Assembly (NCBI GenBank): GCA_047495785.1
Contig: JBLDXI010000028.1
Span: forward strand, 310,001-374,000
DNA length: 64,000 nucleotides
Direction of reading: 5' to 3'
Source of the DNA: Lepidodermella squamata
Lineage: Eukaryota; Gastrotricha
In this document: positions 22,491-34,846 of the stretch, piece after piece
Numbering within the stretch: the first letter of the stretch is position 1
Layout of the letters: each line of letters starts with the position of its first letter
Position numbers and translations under genes: made by a program
The notes under the pieces: generated by a model
Seen by the model: only the letters and a program-made list of their open reading frames with translations
Database searches by the model: none
Told to the model about the DNA's origin: nothing

Positions 22491-24538
22491 TGAGATACTT
22501 GAACTTTCGGAATCAGGACCCTTTGAAACGTGTGAATATGCAATAAAATCAGGGGGTAATTTTTTTTCACTGCCCGCAACTCGCCCCAAATGACGGTATT
22601 ACGCAGTTGTGATAATTAGCCACATCGAGGCATATACCTATTTTTCATGAGAGGCGAATTTTGACGGTATGTTATATGAAATAACACAGCATCTTATTTA
22701 GTATGGTCGTTTGGAAGCAATTTAATGTTGAACTCGGAACAACCGTTGTGCTTCACACTTCACTGCTGTTATACATAGCAATATGACATCATTAAATCAG
22801 TGCGAGGCAGTCTCCGATTTATCAATCGGATTTATCTCGCTATATGTCTTGTTTCAGTTCCTCGATTTTCCAAATCGTCAAACGCTGCGGACAACGTCCA
22901 CCGAAATTGACCCAACAGCTGTTCGCCATCTGACTGACTTGTAACTGCTGCGACTCCATTTTAGAAATTAGTAGAAACCTAAAAAATTACGAATAATAAT
23001 TCAACAAAAAATAGCAACTTTTTTTATATTTTTTGGAATTTATATGCTTAGGTATGTGGGTATAAATTGCATGACTAATTGTTCAACTTTCACGCGTAAA
23101 GCTCAAGCGTGACCTTGACCGTGAGAAAATTCAAATTAGAAATTAGATGATTATAAAATGAGTAGTAGGACCGGAGTAAACCGTGACGGTTTTTTCTGGA
23201 TTCAAAATTAAAAAATATGCCCACGGTGGATTTTCACGCCAAAATAACCTTAACCCCAAGCAATTTACTCGCGTGGTGAAAGGTTGCGCGTGAACGTATA
23301 AAGCTGATTCTATTCTTTGTAGGTCTTATATCAGGTCGGAAAGCGTGTTTTTGACATGTTCGATTCTGTTCGTGAGGCATATCGCCTCGAGAGATCAAAC
23401 GCCGTGCTAAAGTCGAGTAGGTAAAGTGATAATGATTGGATAAATATACTTACAATGCCCGAAAAGTGGCTGTTACCTGCTCCATGACTAACGGTGAACA
23501 TGAGAAATGAAAGAAATATTCTTAGTGGTCAAGATGAATGATACACACACAAAAAAACACATCGTACACGACTTATAAATTGATAGGTAATTGTTTTTCT
23601 CGAATCGAGAACTACTAAAATGAAACTATAAACGTTGAATGTAAAAATGACAACAATTAGCAAGATAATCTTCAGTAATTTCTGAAATTGTTTCAAGCCT
23701 CCAACAAAAAATTACAGAATAATTAAAATTATTAATTTGGGTTCGAAGGGGAATGAACTTATTGGAAAAGTACAAATAAATTAAATTGGCCAGTTCATTC
23801 ATGCTGTCGATGCTTTTTCGAAAAAAAATTGGAATTATTTCACTTTTGATTTTTCGATGTTTTGGGCATTTTTCGAATATTTTGTGCGAAATTTGATGAA
23901 AACTCTTGCTCTTATACCATTGTTCGATTCACGTTTCTTACAACTCAGCAGTTTTACTGTTCATCTTCTGATTTTATTGATGCAAAGTTGAATTTCTCTA
24001 CGGTCATGCGGTTTGTGGAGAATAAAATGAAGAAACTCGCAACTTTCGGTATTTTTTTTTATTTTAATCCATAAAGATCAGGGTCTGCTGTTGCTGAGAC
24101 GGAGTAAAGTTGTGCGATGAAAATGATCGGCGGTAATCGAAGCATCGCTAATATTCACTTTTGCTCCGAAAGTTCAAAGTCTTAGTGAAATTTGCGTTGA
24201 TTTTGTTTGCTCTATCTGTTATTTTTCATTTGATTTGTGAAAATTGCTACAGCTACACTTTTCGTGCTATCAGCCTTAACGCCGACGGATGATTATCTCA
24301 GGCCGAATCCCATTCGGTATTTAATCCACAAGATGCGCATTTTCGGCCACGTCATCCAATTTGCTGCCCTTAGCGCTTTTCGTTTGGCCGGCGCTGTTTT
24401 GCATAACCGCTGAAATCCGCAGAAATCTGAATCTGACATGAGACCGCAAGCTCAAGTTGCCTTCAAAGGGATGCATTCCAATTGGTCCGTCGAACGGTCG
24501 ATGAATACTAGTTCCTTTAGCAGACCAGGCTACTATAG
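22491..24538. other. Gene-poor interval with a small echo of the ankyrin locus
   Basis: A stretch at about 23340-23410 (GTGAGGCATATCGCCTCGAG) resembles 21178-21202 (GTGAGGCATATAACCTCGAG), suggesting further decayed duplicates of that locus. No supportable gene. Confidence 0.3.
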
Positions 24539-24748
24539 CCATGTGACGTAGATATTGACGGACGCAGGACTACCCCGATTTTTTGCCTGAGCCACAAAAC
24601 ACGAATATTCAGAAATTCGGCCCGGCCTCTGCATCAAAACAATACAAAATCGAACGAGATAATCGAACGAGAGACATTATCTTTTTCGCGATTTTTTCAG
24701 GCAAAAAATCGGGGTAGTCCTGCGTCCGTCGACATCTACGTCACATGA
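24539..24748. mobile_element. 210 bp MITE with 52 bp inverted repeats
   Basis: The terminal inverted repeats (24539-24590 and 24697-24748) differ at only a few positions and contain ATGTGACGTAGAT at the ends. The flanks are CTATAG on both sides (24533-24538 and 24749-24754), a possible 6 bp target duplication that is itself palindromic. The 106 bp centre has no ORF. Superfamily not assigned. Confidence 0.75.
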
Positions 24749-26727
24749 CTATAGTATTTCAAACTCGAATTTCTGAAAAAAATCGAAGGAAATATTTTTG
24801 GCGTAATGTTCGTTTTCATGGTCTCCCACCGACCCTCAACCCTGGGCTTATTATTGGAGCTAATACGGTAATGGCCTTTTCGAAATTTCATGTCGATGAA
24901 AAAACTCTTCAAAATTGGATTAAATCGCTCGACAAAATGCGAATGTTGGGCGTAAAAATTTGTGCTTTAAGTTTTTCAAGCAAAAATCAAGCAATACATA
25001 TTCAATCAATTTTCAAGAATTTTTAGAATTTTATTATAACATGACAGCGCCGAAATTTGAAAATTTGCATAATTTTTTTACTGAAATGTATAGGCTTGGT
25101 TATATATTATTTGGCCTGAAAATATTATACCTTTCAAGCCATTCAATTTTTTTTTGAATATTGTCTTGTTACTGTCATGATGATAACTGAGGAAAATTAG
25201 AAAAAATGAATCAGGCTGCAAGAAAGACGATATTATGCGTGCGCGCCGAAATATGCGTTGCGCGAGAGCGCGCACAAAGCGCCGACCCAATGGAATCGCA
25301 AATTTTCGGCGGGCCTAAATTGTTGAAATTAATTGAGTATAAATAAACCATTTTTATTTTTCGAATTTTTCTCAATATTTTCATTTCTGTTTTCTTTCAT
25401 TTAAAATAATTTCATTATAATAGTCTGACACGGTCCGCGATTATGGAGGATTACGGTTATAGACCGAGGTATTGCGGCGGCCTGATTAGCGTGACCCGAT
25501 TTTAATCGCGCCGCAACAGTCTGCGAATAGCACCCTATTGCAACCAGCGGCGGCGCTGCTCTTGGTAATTAGCGCCATTTTTCGTTGAAATTCATGCAGT
25601 GGTGTAAAGTTGCCGTCGGCTGGAAACGCAGTGTGGCCTGGAACCGGGCGAGACGATAAACATCGAAAACCGGCCATTTCAGCCGCTGCTCATGTCACGA
25701 ACTCCAATTATTGTCGACACCTGTCACGGCGCAGCCAAGCGCGCTGCCATTAGTTTAGCTAGTAGCTGCCGTACTAATGAGCTGCTCATTAACCCGCGGC
25801 GGAACCGCGCTCGGCCCACACCGAGAAACACACCTCGGTTTTATAGCGCCATAAATGTCAGGTGAACATTTATTAGTTTTTATACCCGCTATTCGCCCGC
25901 AAAAAGGGTGTCCCGCAAAAGTTGCGCTAGCATTTAATAACTGTGCAGCTTTTTCCGGGAAATTTTCCTAGAATTAAATATACCGGCAGAATTTCTCATC
26001 ATTTTTCATCCACAATTCCCGTAAATACCCGATTTTCGGTAATTCGGGTGATTCAACCAGTTTAACCGAATTTCTCCAGATTTTTATTCCCATTTACTGA
26101 GCCTTTTAATTTTTGTGAATTTTTCTTCCTTGAATGGACGTGCCCGAATGAATGCTCTCAGGGCCGCTTGCAAGTCGGACTAATTTACTAATTTGGAATT
26201 GTCCTGGCTGTTAGGTGTGATTTCGCCTCGAAATTGCGATTTCTTTCTCGTTCTGGGCATTCCTTTTGTTTGCGTTTTACTTCCAGGTCGCACTGCGTTA
26301 TTAATTTTTTCCATTTTTCAATTATTGCGTTGAAAAAATGGGAAAATTTCCATTTTCGCAATTATCGCGGCATTTTAATATTTTTACTTCTTTCGTAAAC
26401 TTTCTTAACATTTAACAGCTATTTTTTGTTTTTTTTTTTAATAAGAAATGAGTACCTTCCCGGAAAATTGACAGCTTCTTCTCATCAATTTTCGACTCGG
26501 GGATTATTTTTGCAGGCATCAGGCCATTTTGAAATTTCTTGACTCCTCCATAATGTTTTTCACCACGCGAGAAAATGTATAGAGCGCTGGAAGTAGATTT
26601 TTATAGCAAAGTGAAATGGGCCAAATTTCCCATCTATCGCGAATATAGAATTTACTGTCGAAAGAGCGCGCAATACGTTTACTCAAAAGTTGCGAATCGC
26701 ACACAAAAACGCGGCCTAATTCGATTT
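24749..26727. other. Gene-poor interval with a GC-rich patch
   Basis: 25430-25900 is markedly more GC-rich than its surroundings and holds several homeodomain-type cores (TAATTA, TAATGA, ATTAGC). It could be a regulatory element, but I have no direct support. Short open frames here lack domains. Confidence 0.3.
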
Positions 26728-27920
26728 GCATGCGATCATAGAGATCAGATTAACCAGAGAGGAAACTCATGCAGAAAACTTTCTACAAAAACTATTTTCG
26801 CATTTTTTCATTAAGGAGGAATTTTAATAATTTTTCCTTTCTTCAAGGTTTAAGAAGCCATCAGTCTTCTCGAATTTATCACTACCGAGGATTCCAGATG
26901 ATTCCTCAATTCAGAAATCGCACACGGCAAAAAACCGTATGCAAAAATCAGCTTCCTACGAGGAGATATTTGAAAATGAAAAAGTTCAGTTTTTTGGGTA
27001 GATTGCAAAACTTTATTCTGCCATATCTCCATAAAGGGTCAGGGTTTTGGCTGCGCTTTTCAGAAATGAAAGTTTGGGATGTGCTCTGTCAGATGGTTTA
27101 TGTCCCTCGGAGGGCTTTTGAGTATAACTCGAGTTATTAGAGCTCAAAGTAGGCATACTCGGTCTATAAAACCATCACTTCTGTAGGTCCCATGACAATT
27201 TGGCATGCACCATCGTGCTCGCAGCATGGTCGAATTGCTTAAAGCGCTAATTTTCAAATGACCAGTCGCGAAAATATGCGAGAAGTTGAAAAACAAAAAT
27301 GTTTAGTTTTTCGTGAGTTGATTCAATTTTAGCGATAATTTTCTCTCCATGTTTCCTAAAACTGTTTGTCGATTTCTCAACCTATTGGTGTCTAAGTTCG
27401 CACTCCAGGTAATTCGACCATGCTGAATACGATGGTGCAATCTAAATTGCCATGGGACCTTCAGAAGTGATGGTTTTATGTGTCGAGTATGCCTACTTTG
27501 AGCCCATTTTTCTCGAGTTATACTCAAAAGCCCTCCGAGAGACCTATACCATCTGATAGAGCACATCCCAAAATTTTATTTCTGAAAAGCTCAGCCAAAA
27601 CCCTGACCCTTTATCGAGATGAAACAGATTGAATAGAAAAATAGACAAATTTTTGCGCATCGCTATCTCCTGTTTGGTAGCGCTTAATCGAACGGGGTTT
27701 GCGTTGCCAAACTCGTAATGAGTCGCCGAAAATAACCCTTTTAAAGTTAGGCATTAATAGCTCAATGCCGTTTTTCACAATGCGAATGAAAAAATAAGCA
27801 GTTTTCAGGTCACCCGTAATTAGTCGAAATAAAAAAATCCATCTTAAAAAACTTGCTGACTTTTTGTAGAAACTTTTTGCATTGAGTTTCCTCTCTGGTT
27901 AATCTGATCTCTATGCATGC
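26728..27920. mobile_element. 1.2 kb foldback (long inverted repeat) element
   Basis: The left arm, from GCATGC at 26728 to about 27250, matches the complement of the right arm, about 27390 to GCATGC at 27920. The match is imperfect, with long well-conserved blocks. Examples are GAGATCAGATTAACCAGAGA at 26740 against its complement near 27892, and GGGCTTTTGAGTATAACTCG at 27111 against its complement near 27510. The spacer is about 140 bp. No ORF or transposase. Transcription would make a long hairpin RNA. Confidence 0.7.
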
Positions 27921-29939
27921 GATTTTGACTTTTCTCCGATCAATACCGATGCGTTTCATTTTCCTGGTAATTTTCAGTATGAAGGCCGCGGCTCGAAAAT
28001 CTTTCTCTTTTCCGAGAAATGGGTGAAAAAATTCGGCGATATAATTAAGGTGGATATCTGATATAGGGAAAAATCACTGATTTGCGAAATCGACGTGTGG
28101 GTTGACCGTTGACCGCTTGTAGCACAATATGTGCACAAGTCAGGTCTATGGATTGGGTATCAATAATTTTTCTGAAATTTGAGCCTGAGGTTGAGGTTGA
28201 GATTGGAAAACCCCAATTTTTAGGCAATTTTTCGCCTCAAATTTGCCGCGCGCGCACTTCATGTTTACACTTCAATTTCGCAACGATCGCTTCGAGACTA
28301 AACACTAAACATTCTGCAAGCATTTTCCTAATTTTTCAAAAAATATTTTTTTTTATTTTACAATAATTTTGTGGTAAAAATTGACGCTATGGTTGCGAAC
28401 AATTTTATGCATTTTTCATGAATTTTGTTTTATATTATTTTATAGGATATCGTATTAATCATCCCATGAAATTTTCAATGGCAAGGCTTGTCAAATACAA
28501 GATCGCCCTTTCATCGCCATTCTGAGGCAAAATTCTCAAACGCGGATTTTCACCTGCGTTGTATTCGAGTGCGGTAGTACACAAGGTAATTTTTCTGCAT
28601 TTTCTTTGCTTGAAATGTATGATTTTTTTTTCATCGATTTTCTATTGCCGTGAACGATTAATCCTAAGGCCATTCTCAGAAAGTACCTAAAAGAAGCGCG
28701 ATCAATTCTGCTCTCTCCCCTATCAAAAAATGTGAGAAAAACTCATGATTTTCATTAATTTTTCTAATTTTTTTCTCAATTTTTCCAGTGAATATCGATG
28801 CGATCGTTGATGCAGATCATTCAGGCAGATCTTCGCATTTGTCAGCTTTATTCTACTCGGCTTCACTTGGCTGACGTCTATCCTGGCTGATTATCCAGCT
28901 GCCAGTTGGTCTCGAATCGATTCAAATCGACTCAGTCGGCGAGGCCGCTGATTTTACACGCAAAATTATTTCAGGTTTCAATTTTATTATTCTTCGAGGG
29001 CTCAAATCATTGTACATAATCTCCGACTATGTTATTCACTCTATGTTATTCAGTATCGTTTTTAATTCGATCTTAAAAATGTTTGATTCATACCTATCAA
29101 GATGAGAAGTAATTATTCATTAATTATGATTCAACTGAATTTACTTTTGAGAGGTTCACAGCGTTTTCCCCTTCTTCATTAAACACTTGATTTTGTTTCA
29201 AGTCAAATTGTCTTGATTCTCGAGACATATTTCCGTGAATCCAAATCCAGCTTTTTTATTTTCGACTTCTTTGAAATTTCAAGAATTTGTTGCGTGCGAA
29301 TCAAGGCCGAAAACTCGAGTGAATTAGAATTAGAAAATGGAAAGTAATTTTTTAAACTCAATTGCATCAACCAGTAGTTGTTTTGACCCCGAGGTAAAGC
29401 TTGAAAGCTGCACCTTAGCAACGACGTACTTAGTTACGAGAAGCGATTTTGCGAGTTGGACGACGCGCATTCTCAAATTTTTAGAATTTTTAGAAACCTG
29501 TTCTGGAACCCGGCGAGCCCGGCGAGATGACTTGAATTTAATTTAAATAATCCAAGAGATCAAGCAATTCAATTGTTTGTTGCTAGTTGGATGCTTGTAG
29601 TTACGCGGGACCTTTTTAAATCGAAGAGAGAAAGAGGAATTAACAATTTCCAAATTTTATTGATACACATACAAACGGTTTAAAATCAAATCAAATCAAG
29701 TAGTAGTAGTCGCCTGTCGCCGTTGTAGTCACCAACCGCAGCCGGTCTGTATTGAAAAATGACAAGGTTAAACTTACTCAGCGAGATCGCTGCAGACTGA
29801 ATAAGATGCCTGACAAATTTCTCGAATAGATTCACCTCAATGATGCACTTTTCTTTTGATCTGAATAAACATTAAAGTAAAACTATGGCCGGTTAATGAC
29901 AAGGTTCAAGTTACACACCGAGATCGATTTCAACGTGCT
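27921..29939. other. Gene-poor interval
   Basis: No domain-bearing or splice-compatible frames, no clear repeats beyond short low-complexity tracts (for example GAGGTTGAGGTTGAG near 28190). Confidence 0.35.
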
Positions 29940-29952
29940 GTTTCCCCTCTAA
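29940..29952. repeat. Target-site duplication, left copy (13 bp)
   Basis: GTTTCCCCTCTAA, repeated exactly at 31242-31254, bracketing the LINE insertion. Confidence 0.85.
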
Positions 29953-31140
29953 TATGCTGTTAGAGTCGATTCTGAGCTCTCAGATTTCTTCTATGTTACC
30001 AGGGGACTAAGACAGGGTTGCCCGTTGTCTCCTTTGCTATTCATAGCGACCTTCAACAAAATTTGCGAAAAAATATCTGCTGAAAAATTAGGCTTTCCTA
30101 TTAGCGAGACCGCAAACAGCGAGACCGCTATGAGCGAGACTGATTTCCTAAATTTACTAGCGTTTGCTGACGACGGAACACTTTTAGGCATGAACCACGA
30201 CGAAATTTCACGACTACTTCACATTTTCGATTTGGCTTGCACCGAATTGGGTCTGAAAATTAACGCGGCAAAAACTCAATATATGATTATTTCTAGAGAC
30301 GAGTCAGCCACTCAAAATTACGAATTGGAATTGAACGGGAAAAAACTTGAAAAAGTGACCAAATTTAAATATTTAGGGAGCATTATTACTAGTGACGGCA
30401 AAATCGATGAGGAACTAAACTACAGAATTTCTAAGGCAGGCAGTGTTTTCGGCGCCATGAATAAATTCATGTGCAACAAAAGTCAGGTTTCCATAGCTAC
30501 AAAACTTAAGGTACTGACATGTGTTATAATACCTACCATCATTTACGCCTGCGAATCGTGGAACATATCGATAGCCCAAGAAAATAGACTAAACACTATA
30601 GAATATCGATGGCTTCGATCTATAGTAGGTGTCCACCTAATGGACTATATTCCAAATATAGACATTCGACTTGCGTTATGCGGAGGTCTCATTGAAGTGA
30701 GCCGCATTGTTGAAAAACAAAGGCTAAGGTATCTAGGTCACATAATTAGGTCACGTGACTATGACGTAGAAGGACTAATACACAAAATATATATTTGGAC
30801 GCCTCCGCTTGGGTGGTTTGCACCCAGAGGTAGACCTCGAACCAGATGGATCAACGGAGTGCATAGAAGCTTAATTAAAGTAGGTCTTACTAAGGAAATT
30901 CGCCGGAAAAAGAAAACCAATAAGAACAATAAGGTCAAGGATAAGAAAAATAAAGCCACCAAGAAACGAGAAAATAGAAAAAATCCCGGCGAAAAGGATT
31001 TTGAGATCAAAATTATTCCCGATGTCCAACTAGCGGAATCGGTTTCTTTTGAAAAAGATGAATGGCGCATGGTTGTTAACTCGATTGAAAATTACGAATT
31101 CTATACAAAAAGCAGAATCCTCGACTGTGGGGGTGGGTGA
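29953..31140 (+). CDS. LINE reverse transcriptase, C-terminal part
   Basis: The frame is open from the first base of the insertion to TGA at 31138-31140 (395 codons). It shows the reverse transcriptase block GLRQGCPLSPLLF, the catalytic box LAFADDGTLL (ADD), GLKINAAKTQ, then FKYLGSIITSDGKI. These are followed by the LINE thumb/connector region (IIYACESWNIS, RLRYLGHIIR, GRPRTRW). The upstream endonuclease and RT fingers are missing through 5' truncation, so this protein is not functional. The C-terminus is Lys/Asn-rich (KEIRRKKKTNKNNK). No start codon of its own is expected. Confidence 0.8.
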   Translation, partial: YAVRVDSELSDFFYVTRGLRQGCPLSPLLFIATFNKICEKISAEKLGFPISETANSETAMSETDFLNLLAFADDGTLLGMNHDEISRLLHIFDLACTELGLKINAAKTQYMIISRDESATQNYELELNGKKLEKVTKFKYLGSIITSDGKIDEELNYRISKAGSVFGAMNKFMCNKSQVSIATKLKVLTCVIIPTIIYACESWNISIAQENRLNTIEYRWLRSIVGVHLMDYIPNIDIRLALCGGLIEVSRIVEKQRLRYLGHIIRSRDYDVEGLIHKIYIWTPPLGWFAPRGRPRTRWINGVHRSLIKVGLTKEIRRKKKTNKNNKVKDKKNKATKKRENRKNPGEKDFEIKIIPDVQLAESVSFEKDEWRMVVNSIENYEFYTKSRILDCGGG

Positions 31141-31241
31141 GGATCATTCTTCGCCTGCCTTCGCCCTCTTCAAAACCGGAAACGGTACACGACGCTCAGT
31201 CCCGAAGAGGATAAATAAAAACATTATTATTATTATTATTA
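29953..31241 (+). mobile_element. 5'-truncated RTE-like LINE insertion
   Basis: The insertion is exactly delimited by a 13 bp direct repeat on each side. It begins inside the reverse transcriptase and ends in an (ATT)n tract (31223-31241), a microsatellite tail typical of RTE-clade elements. The 3' UTR (31141-31220) recurs at 47963-48080. The truncated start, direct repeats and uninterrupted frame indicate a fairly recent target-primed insertion. Confidence 0.85.
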
Positions 31242-31254
31242 GTTTCCCCTCTAA
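31242..31254. repeat. Target-site duplication, right copy (13 bp)
   Basis: GTTTCCCCTCTAA, identical to 29940-29952. Confidence 0.85.
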
Positions 31255-31502
31255 GTTTTTGCTTAGTTTGATGGCCATCCGATCGTTCTGAACGCACGAT
31301 TTCAACGGATGTCTGCGTATCTGCTGCCATTCGGCGAGCCGCGCGAAGAATCCGCATCCATTTCGGCTCGGCGCGAACCTCGGAGTGATTTGTGACGATA
31401 GCCATAAACGCTCATTTCCGCTAATACCAAAAAATTGGTTAGTCTATTAAATGCGTAAATAGGAGATGGCTTTATCGCATCGCCTTGAACGCTGCACTCG
31501 AC

Positions 31503-31967
31503 TTATTCATCGTCTTCTTGCCAGTTGATGGCAACTGTTAATTCATCAGCGAATTCCGAATTGTCATCTGATGATCCTATGCTGATCACTTCATCAGATA
31601 GCCCGCGCCTAGTTAGGAGGGGGAAGGGTGATTCCCAGGCGAAGGTAGTAAAGTTACGGTTGCAGCCGTTGGGGGGTAAGATTTGCCCCTCTGGGGTTAT
31701 AGATATGAATTTGAATTCACCTCCACGGTGTCTAGCGGGGTGAAGATGTCCCCGAGGTGTCCTTGTTGAGCGGTGAGAGTTCGCTATCTGTTCCGGCGTC
31801 AAAAGCATCCGAAACGTAGTCGGGGAAAATAACTTCAGGTTTAAAAAAGCATGCGCAAGCTGTACACGTAAGGTGGGTAGTTTGAACGATGACGATGAGT
31901 CGGATGCATTTCGTCGCGGTACTTGCGTAATTTTTGGAATAGAAGTTTGCGTGTTGAGGGTTTGCAA
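31503..31967 (-). pseudogene. Member a of a decayed local family of hydrophilic proteins
   Basis: A 154-codon minus-strand frame, ending SIGSSDDNSEFADELTV. Its DNA from 31692 to 31962 is a direct duplicate of 32335-32642, but the best-conserved phrase, FKPEVIFPDYVSDAFDA, is in a different frame from the long ORF. That suggests the family's real frame is broken here. The segment reading LPPNGCNRNFTTFAWES resembles LPPNSNRHFAPGPGG near 35960. No known domain. Confidence 0.35.
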
Positions 31968-32325
31968 CGTTCGAGTAGCAGGGTGATCAATTGCCTGTTT
32001 TTACTAAACATCAAAGCTTTAAAAATGTAGATGCTCTGTTGCGGCCCAGTATGCTAAATCACGAAGTGCTAGATGAGGTCTCGTGATCAAAATACTCCGA
32101 AAACGTTGAATATCAAGTGGCCGTTGTAACTCGACTGATCACGATGAGCTGAGTGCACGAACACATCTTGTTAGTGTCCATAAGCTTTTATGCGCTTATG
32201 TACACGTCCAATTTGAGGATCCAGGCATCGCCCTCCTAACTACTGTTGACGCTGGCTCTTGTTTCACAGACCTGTCGGCGAAGATCTCGATACTCAATTG
32301 CACTCATTGCGGCTACAGCTTTTGC

Positions 32326-32642
32326 TCATTCGAGGGTAGATTTGAATTTGAAATCACCCCCACTGTGTCTAGTGGGGTGAAGATGTCTCCGAATCTCGCA
32401 GAATTCTATCCCGCAGAATTCTTTGGCCACCCTGTATAGGGCTTCGTTAAGTGGCGAGAGTTTGATATCTGTTCTGGCGTCAAAAGCATCCGAAACGTAG
32501 TCGGGGAAAATAACTTCAGGTTTAAAAAAGCATGCGCAAGCTGTACACGTAAGGTGGGTAGTTTGAACGATGACGATGAGTCGGATGCATTTCGTCACGG
32601 TACGTGTGTAATTTCACGAACAGAACTCTGCGTGTTGAGGGT
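32326..32642 (-). pseudogene. Member b of the decayed local family
   Basis: The minus frame carries FKPEVIFPDYVSDAFDARTD and HLHPTRHSGGDFKF. It aligns with 31692-31962 (the region between TCAAAAGCATCCGAAACGTA and CGGATGCATTTCGTC is almost identical). Probably a partial duplicate rather than a complete gene. Confidence 0.35.
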
Positions 32643-33394
32643 GGCGCAACAACACACATCAACGTTGTTTCGCATCTCGATACTCGCTTATACGCTCATT
32701 GCGGCCACAGGCGTTTTGAGCTATCGATTGTCGAACAAGTTAGAAATTAGAAGTAGTCATTTTGCATTGCTGAGGCGAAACGCTTAACTGTGTAACTAAT
32801 TGACTCGCCAAAACAACAATTGCCTCTATCGCGCTTTCTATCGCGAAATGCCAGTTAAGCCGACGTAGTGTCCGACACATTCGACCGGCCCTACTCCTCC
32901 ACCTCCTTCAACATGCGAAGTAATAGTTTGACCACTATTATGTAATTTGCGTCAAACTTTATTAATTTGCGATATTTATTAACCGCTGTGTGTCACGGGC
33001 CGCTACAAACAATTCATTGAAGGTTGCGATTGGAGATACCCAATAATTTTGTTGATCCCTTTTGCCAAGATGTATTGAGTTATTCTAAATGCGAAACGCA
33101 GTGTAACCTCAGTCCGATAATATTTCCTGCGTTATACCGTAAAAGCACTCGAAATTCATATTCCGGACGTTGGAACTGTGAAATACTTGATAATTGAGCT
33201 GAGATGAGGCCGTTCATTTCCTCCTCCGGCTTTTCGATAGTAACAATCTGGAGTTTGCATTCATTTAGGCTTCTGTCTATTTGTTGCAATTTGCATCTGG
33301 TTCCGTAAATTCCAGTGCTTTTCCCACGTGAAGTGGGCATGAGGCTTCCAAATAGGTTCAAAAGTTCTTTCGCGAATTCAGGCTCGGCATCAAT

Positions 33395-33752
33395 TCCCGA
33401 TTTATCATCAGATGATTACGTCTTGTTTGCCAGATAGATCATGTCTAACCAATTCAAGGTTGGTAACTAGCATTAAACTAGCAGTTACGTTCAATTCGGC
33501 CAGCAATTGTTGTAAAATCATTGTTGTTGAAAAATCAGGAGTATCAGGAGTAGGTGAAAATGAGACCATCAAGGTGGGGTATTTATGGATGTTCAATCAG
33601 TATAATTGAAGCATCTAGGGTCTAAAAGACAAACTTTATAACAAGGTTTGCATAAGATGCTCAGCCGGGCGAGAAATTGATGACGTTTGGCGTTCAGTAA
33701 TGAGGTCTATGATATTTTCCGACTTCTCGATGGTTGAAAATGAACGCTTCAT
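33395..33752 (-). pseudogene. Member c of the decayed local family
   Basis: A 38-codon minus ORF from the ATG at 33752 (stop 33636-33638) starts MKRSFSTIEKSENIIDLITE, closely resembling MKRAMITIEKSDDESDVITH at 36181. Downstream, 33408-33596 aligns with 35700-35800 at DNA level (GGCCGAATTGAACGTAACTG against GGCCGCATTCAACGTAACTG), but in a shifted frame. No continuous gene could be built. Confidence 0.35.
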
Positions 33753-34159
33753 GATAAACAATTTTATTGTTAAAGATACTCTTACGATATTACACTAATT
33801 ACACAGTGAAACAACGAGAAGAGAAACGCAAAATTAAGAAGTGTATGATACATTTTTTAGCGACAGATTAACATTTAGTCATTACTGTGTAATTAATGTG
33901 TAATTACTGAGCATGTTTTCATGTTATCATTACGCATGCGACTTCGGCGTCTCCTATATTTTTTGTGATCGTTTGTTAGACCTGCGTTACCAAAAATTGC
34001 TGAGTAGCACGTGCCGCGCTCAGCTAAAACGCAGTTCAAATGTTCCTAGAAGTCACCAAGTTTGAGGGTGTTACCGAAATTGGCGATGAGCAGCTTTAAA
34101 AACTTGAGCTCACCATCGTCATATCGCGCGCCGGCTTTAGGAGCTGCCACAGGTATATC

Positions 34160-34585
34160 TTAGGAAGTTGCAGCAGGTGGAATGTTGGGCCGTAATGCTG
34201 CCGGGCTGGATGCAGCTACTGCCTGGACGGGTGGCACTGAGTTCGATGCATTAGTAGCAGCCGTTGAAGAAGGTGTGGATTGCAGCGACGATAGAATACG
34301 AGATCGGGGAGCTATAGCTGCCTGAGCTGCCGCTTGCAGGGCTTCTTCAGGTCCGGGTTCATGGTCACCGTTCCCGCTGCCAGATTCACCTTTTGCCGAA
34401 CAGCTCTCTCCGCAACAGGTCTCTCCGCATAGCTTGCGAAGCGCCACGCGCTGGCTCTCATCGTCCACCATCCTCAGATCTTGGCGGAGTTCAAATTGCT
34501 TTCCGATGACTGCAATTGGCACGATTCGCCGATGATCGTAGAATCGAATCGACTCGTAGAGGTTAATGTCGTCACGAATTATCAT
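34160..34585 (-). CDS. Hypothetical protein with Ala/Ser/Pro-rich tail
   Basis: A 141-aa minus-strand frame with an A-rich context before the ATG. The N-terminal half is charged (YESIRFYDHRRIVPIAVIG, then VDDESQRVALRKL) with a CGETCCGESC cluster. The C-terminal 70 residues are Ala/Ser/Pro-rich and probably disordered. No signal peptide or known domain. It lies inside the decayed family cluster and may be an exon of a larger gene or another broken member. Confidence 0.3.
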   Translation of the reverse strand: MIIRDDINLYESIRFYDHRRIVPIAVIGKQFELRQDLRMVDDESQRVALRKLCGETCCGESCSAKGESGSGNGDHEPGPEEALQAAAQAAIAPRSRILSSLQSTPSSTAATNASNSVPPVQAVAASSPAALRPNIPPAATS

Positions 34586-34846
34586 TCATTTTTTTAAGAA
34601 AGACGTTGCCAACAAGACTGGACTGGCAAGATTGGGGAGGGGCGAAAAAGTTCCCCTCCAAGATGACTAGGAGGGGAATTTCAGGGGGTGGTGACGCGAA
34701 CCGGCCTAAACCTTTCATGCTGAGCTGAATTAGAAATTAGAAATAGTAATGGTCTTTTTCGACATCAGGCTTTTCGATGAGCGCTTGAAAATTTAGAAGA
34801 TTATTGAAGTGAGAGCTAAACGATAAACGATTAAGCTCAAGCGATT

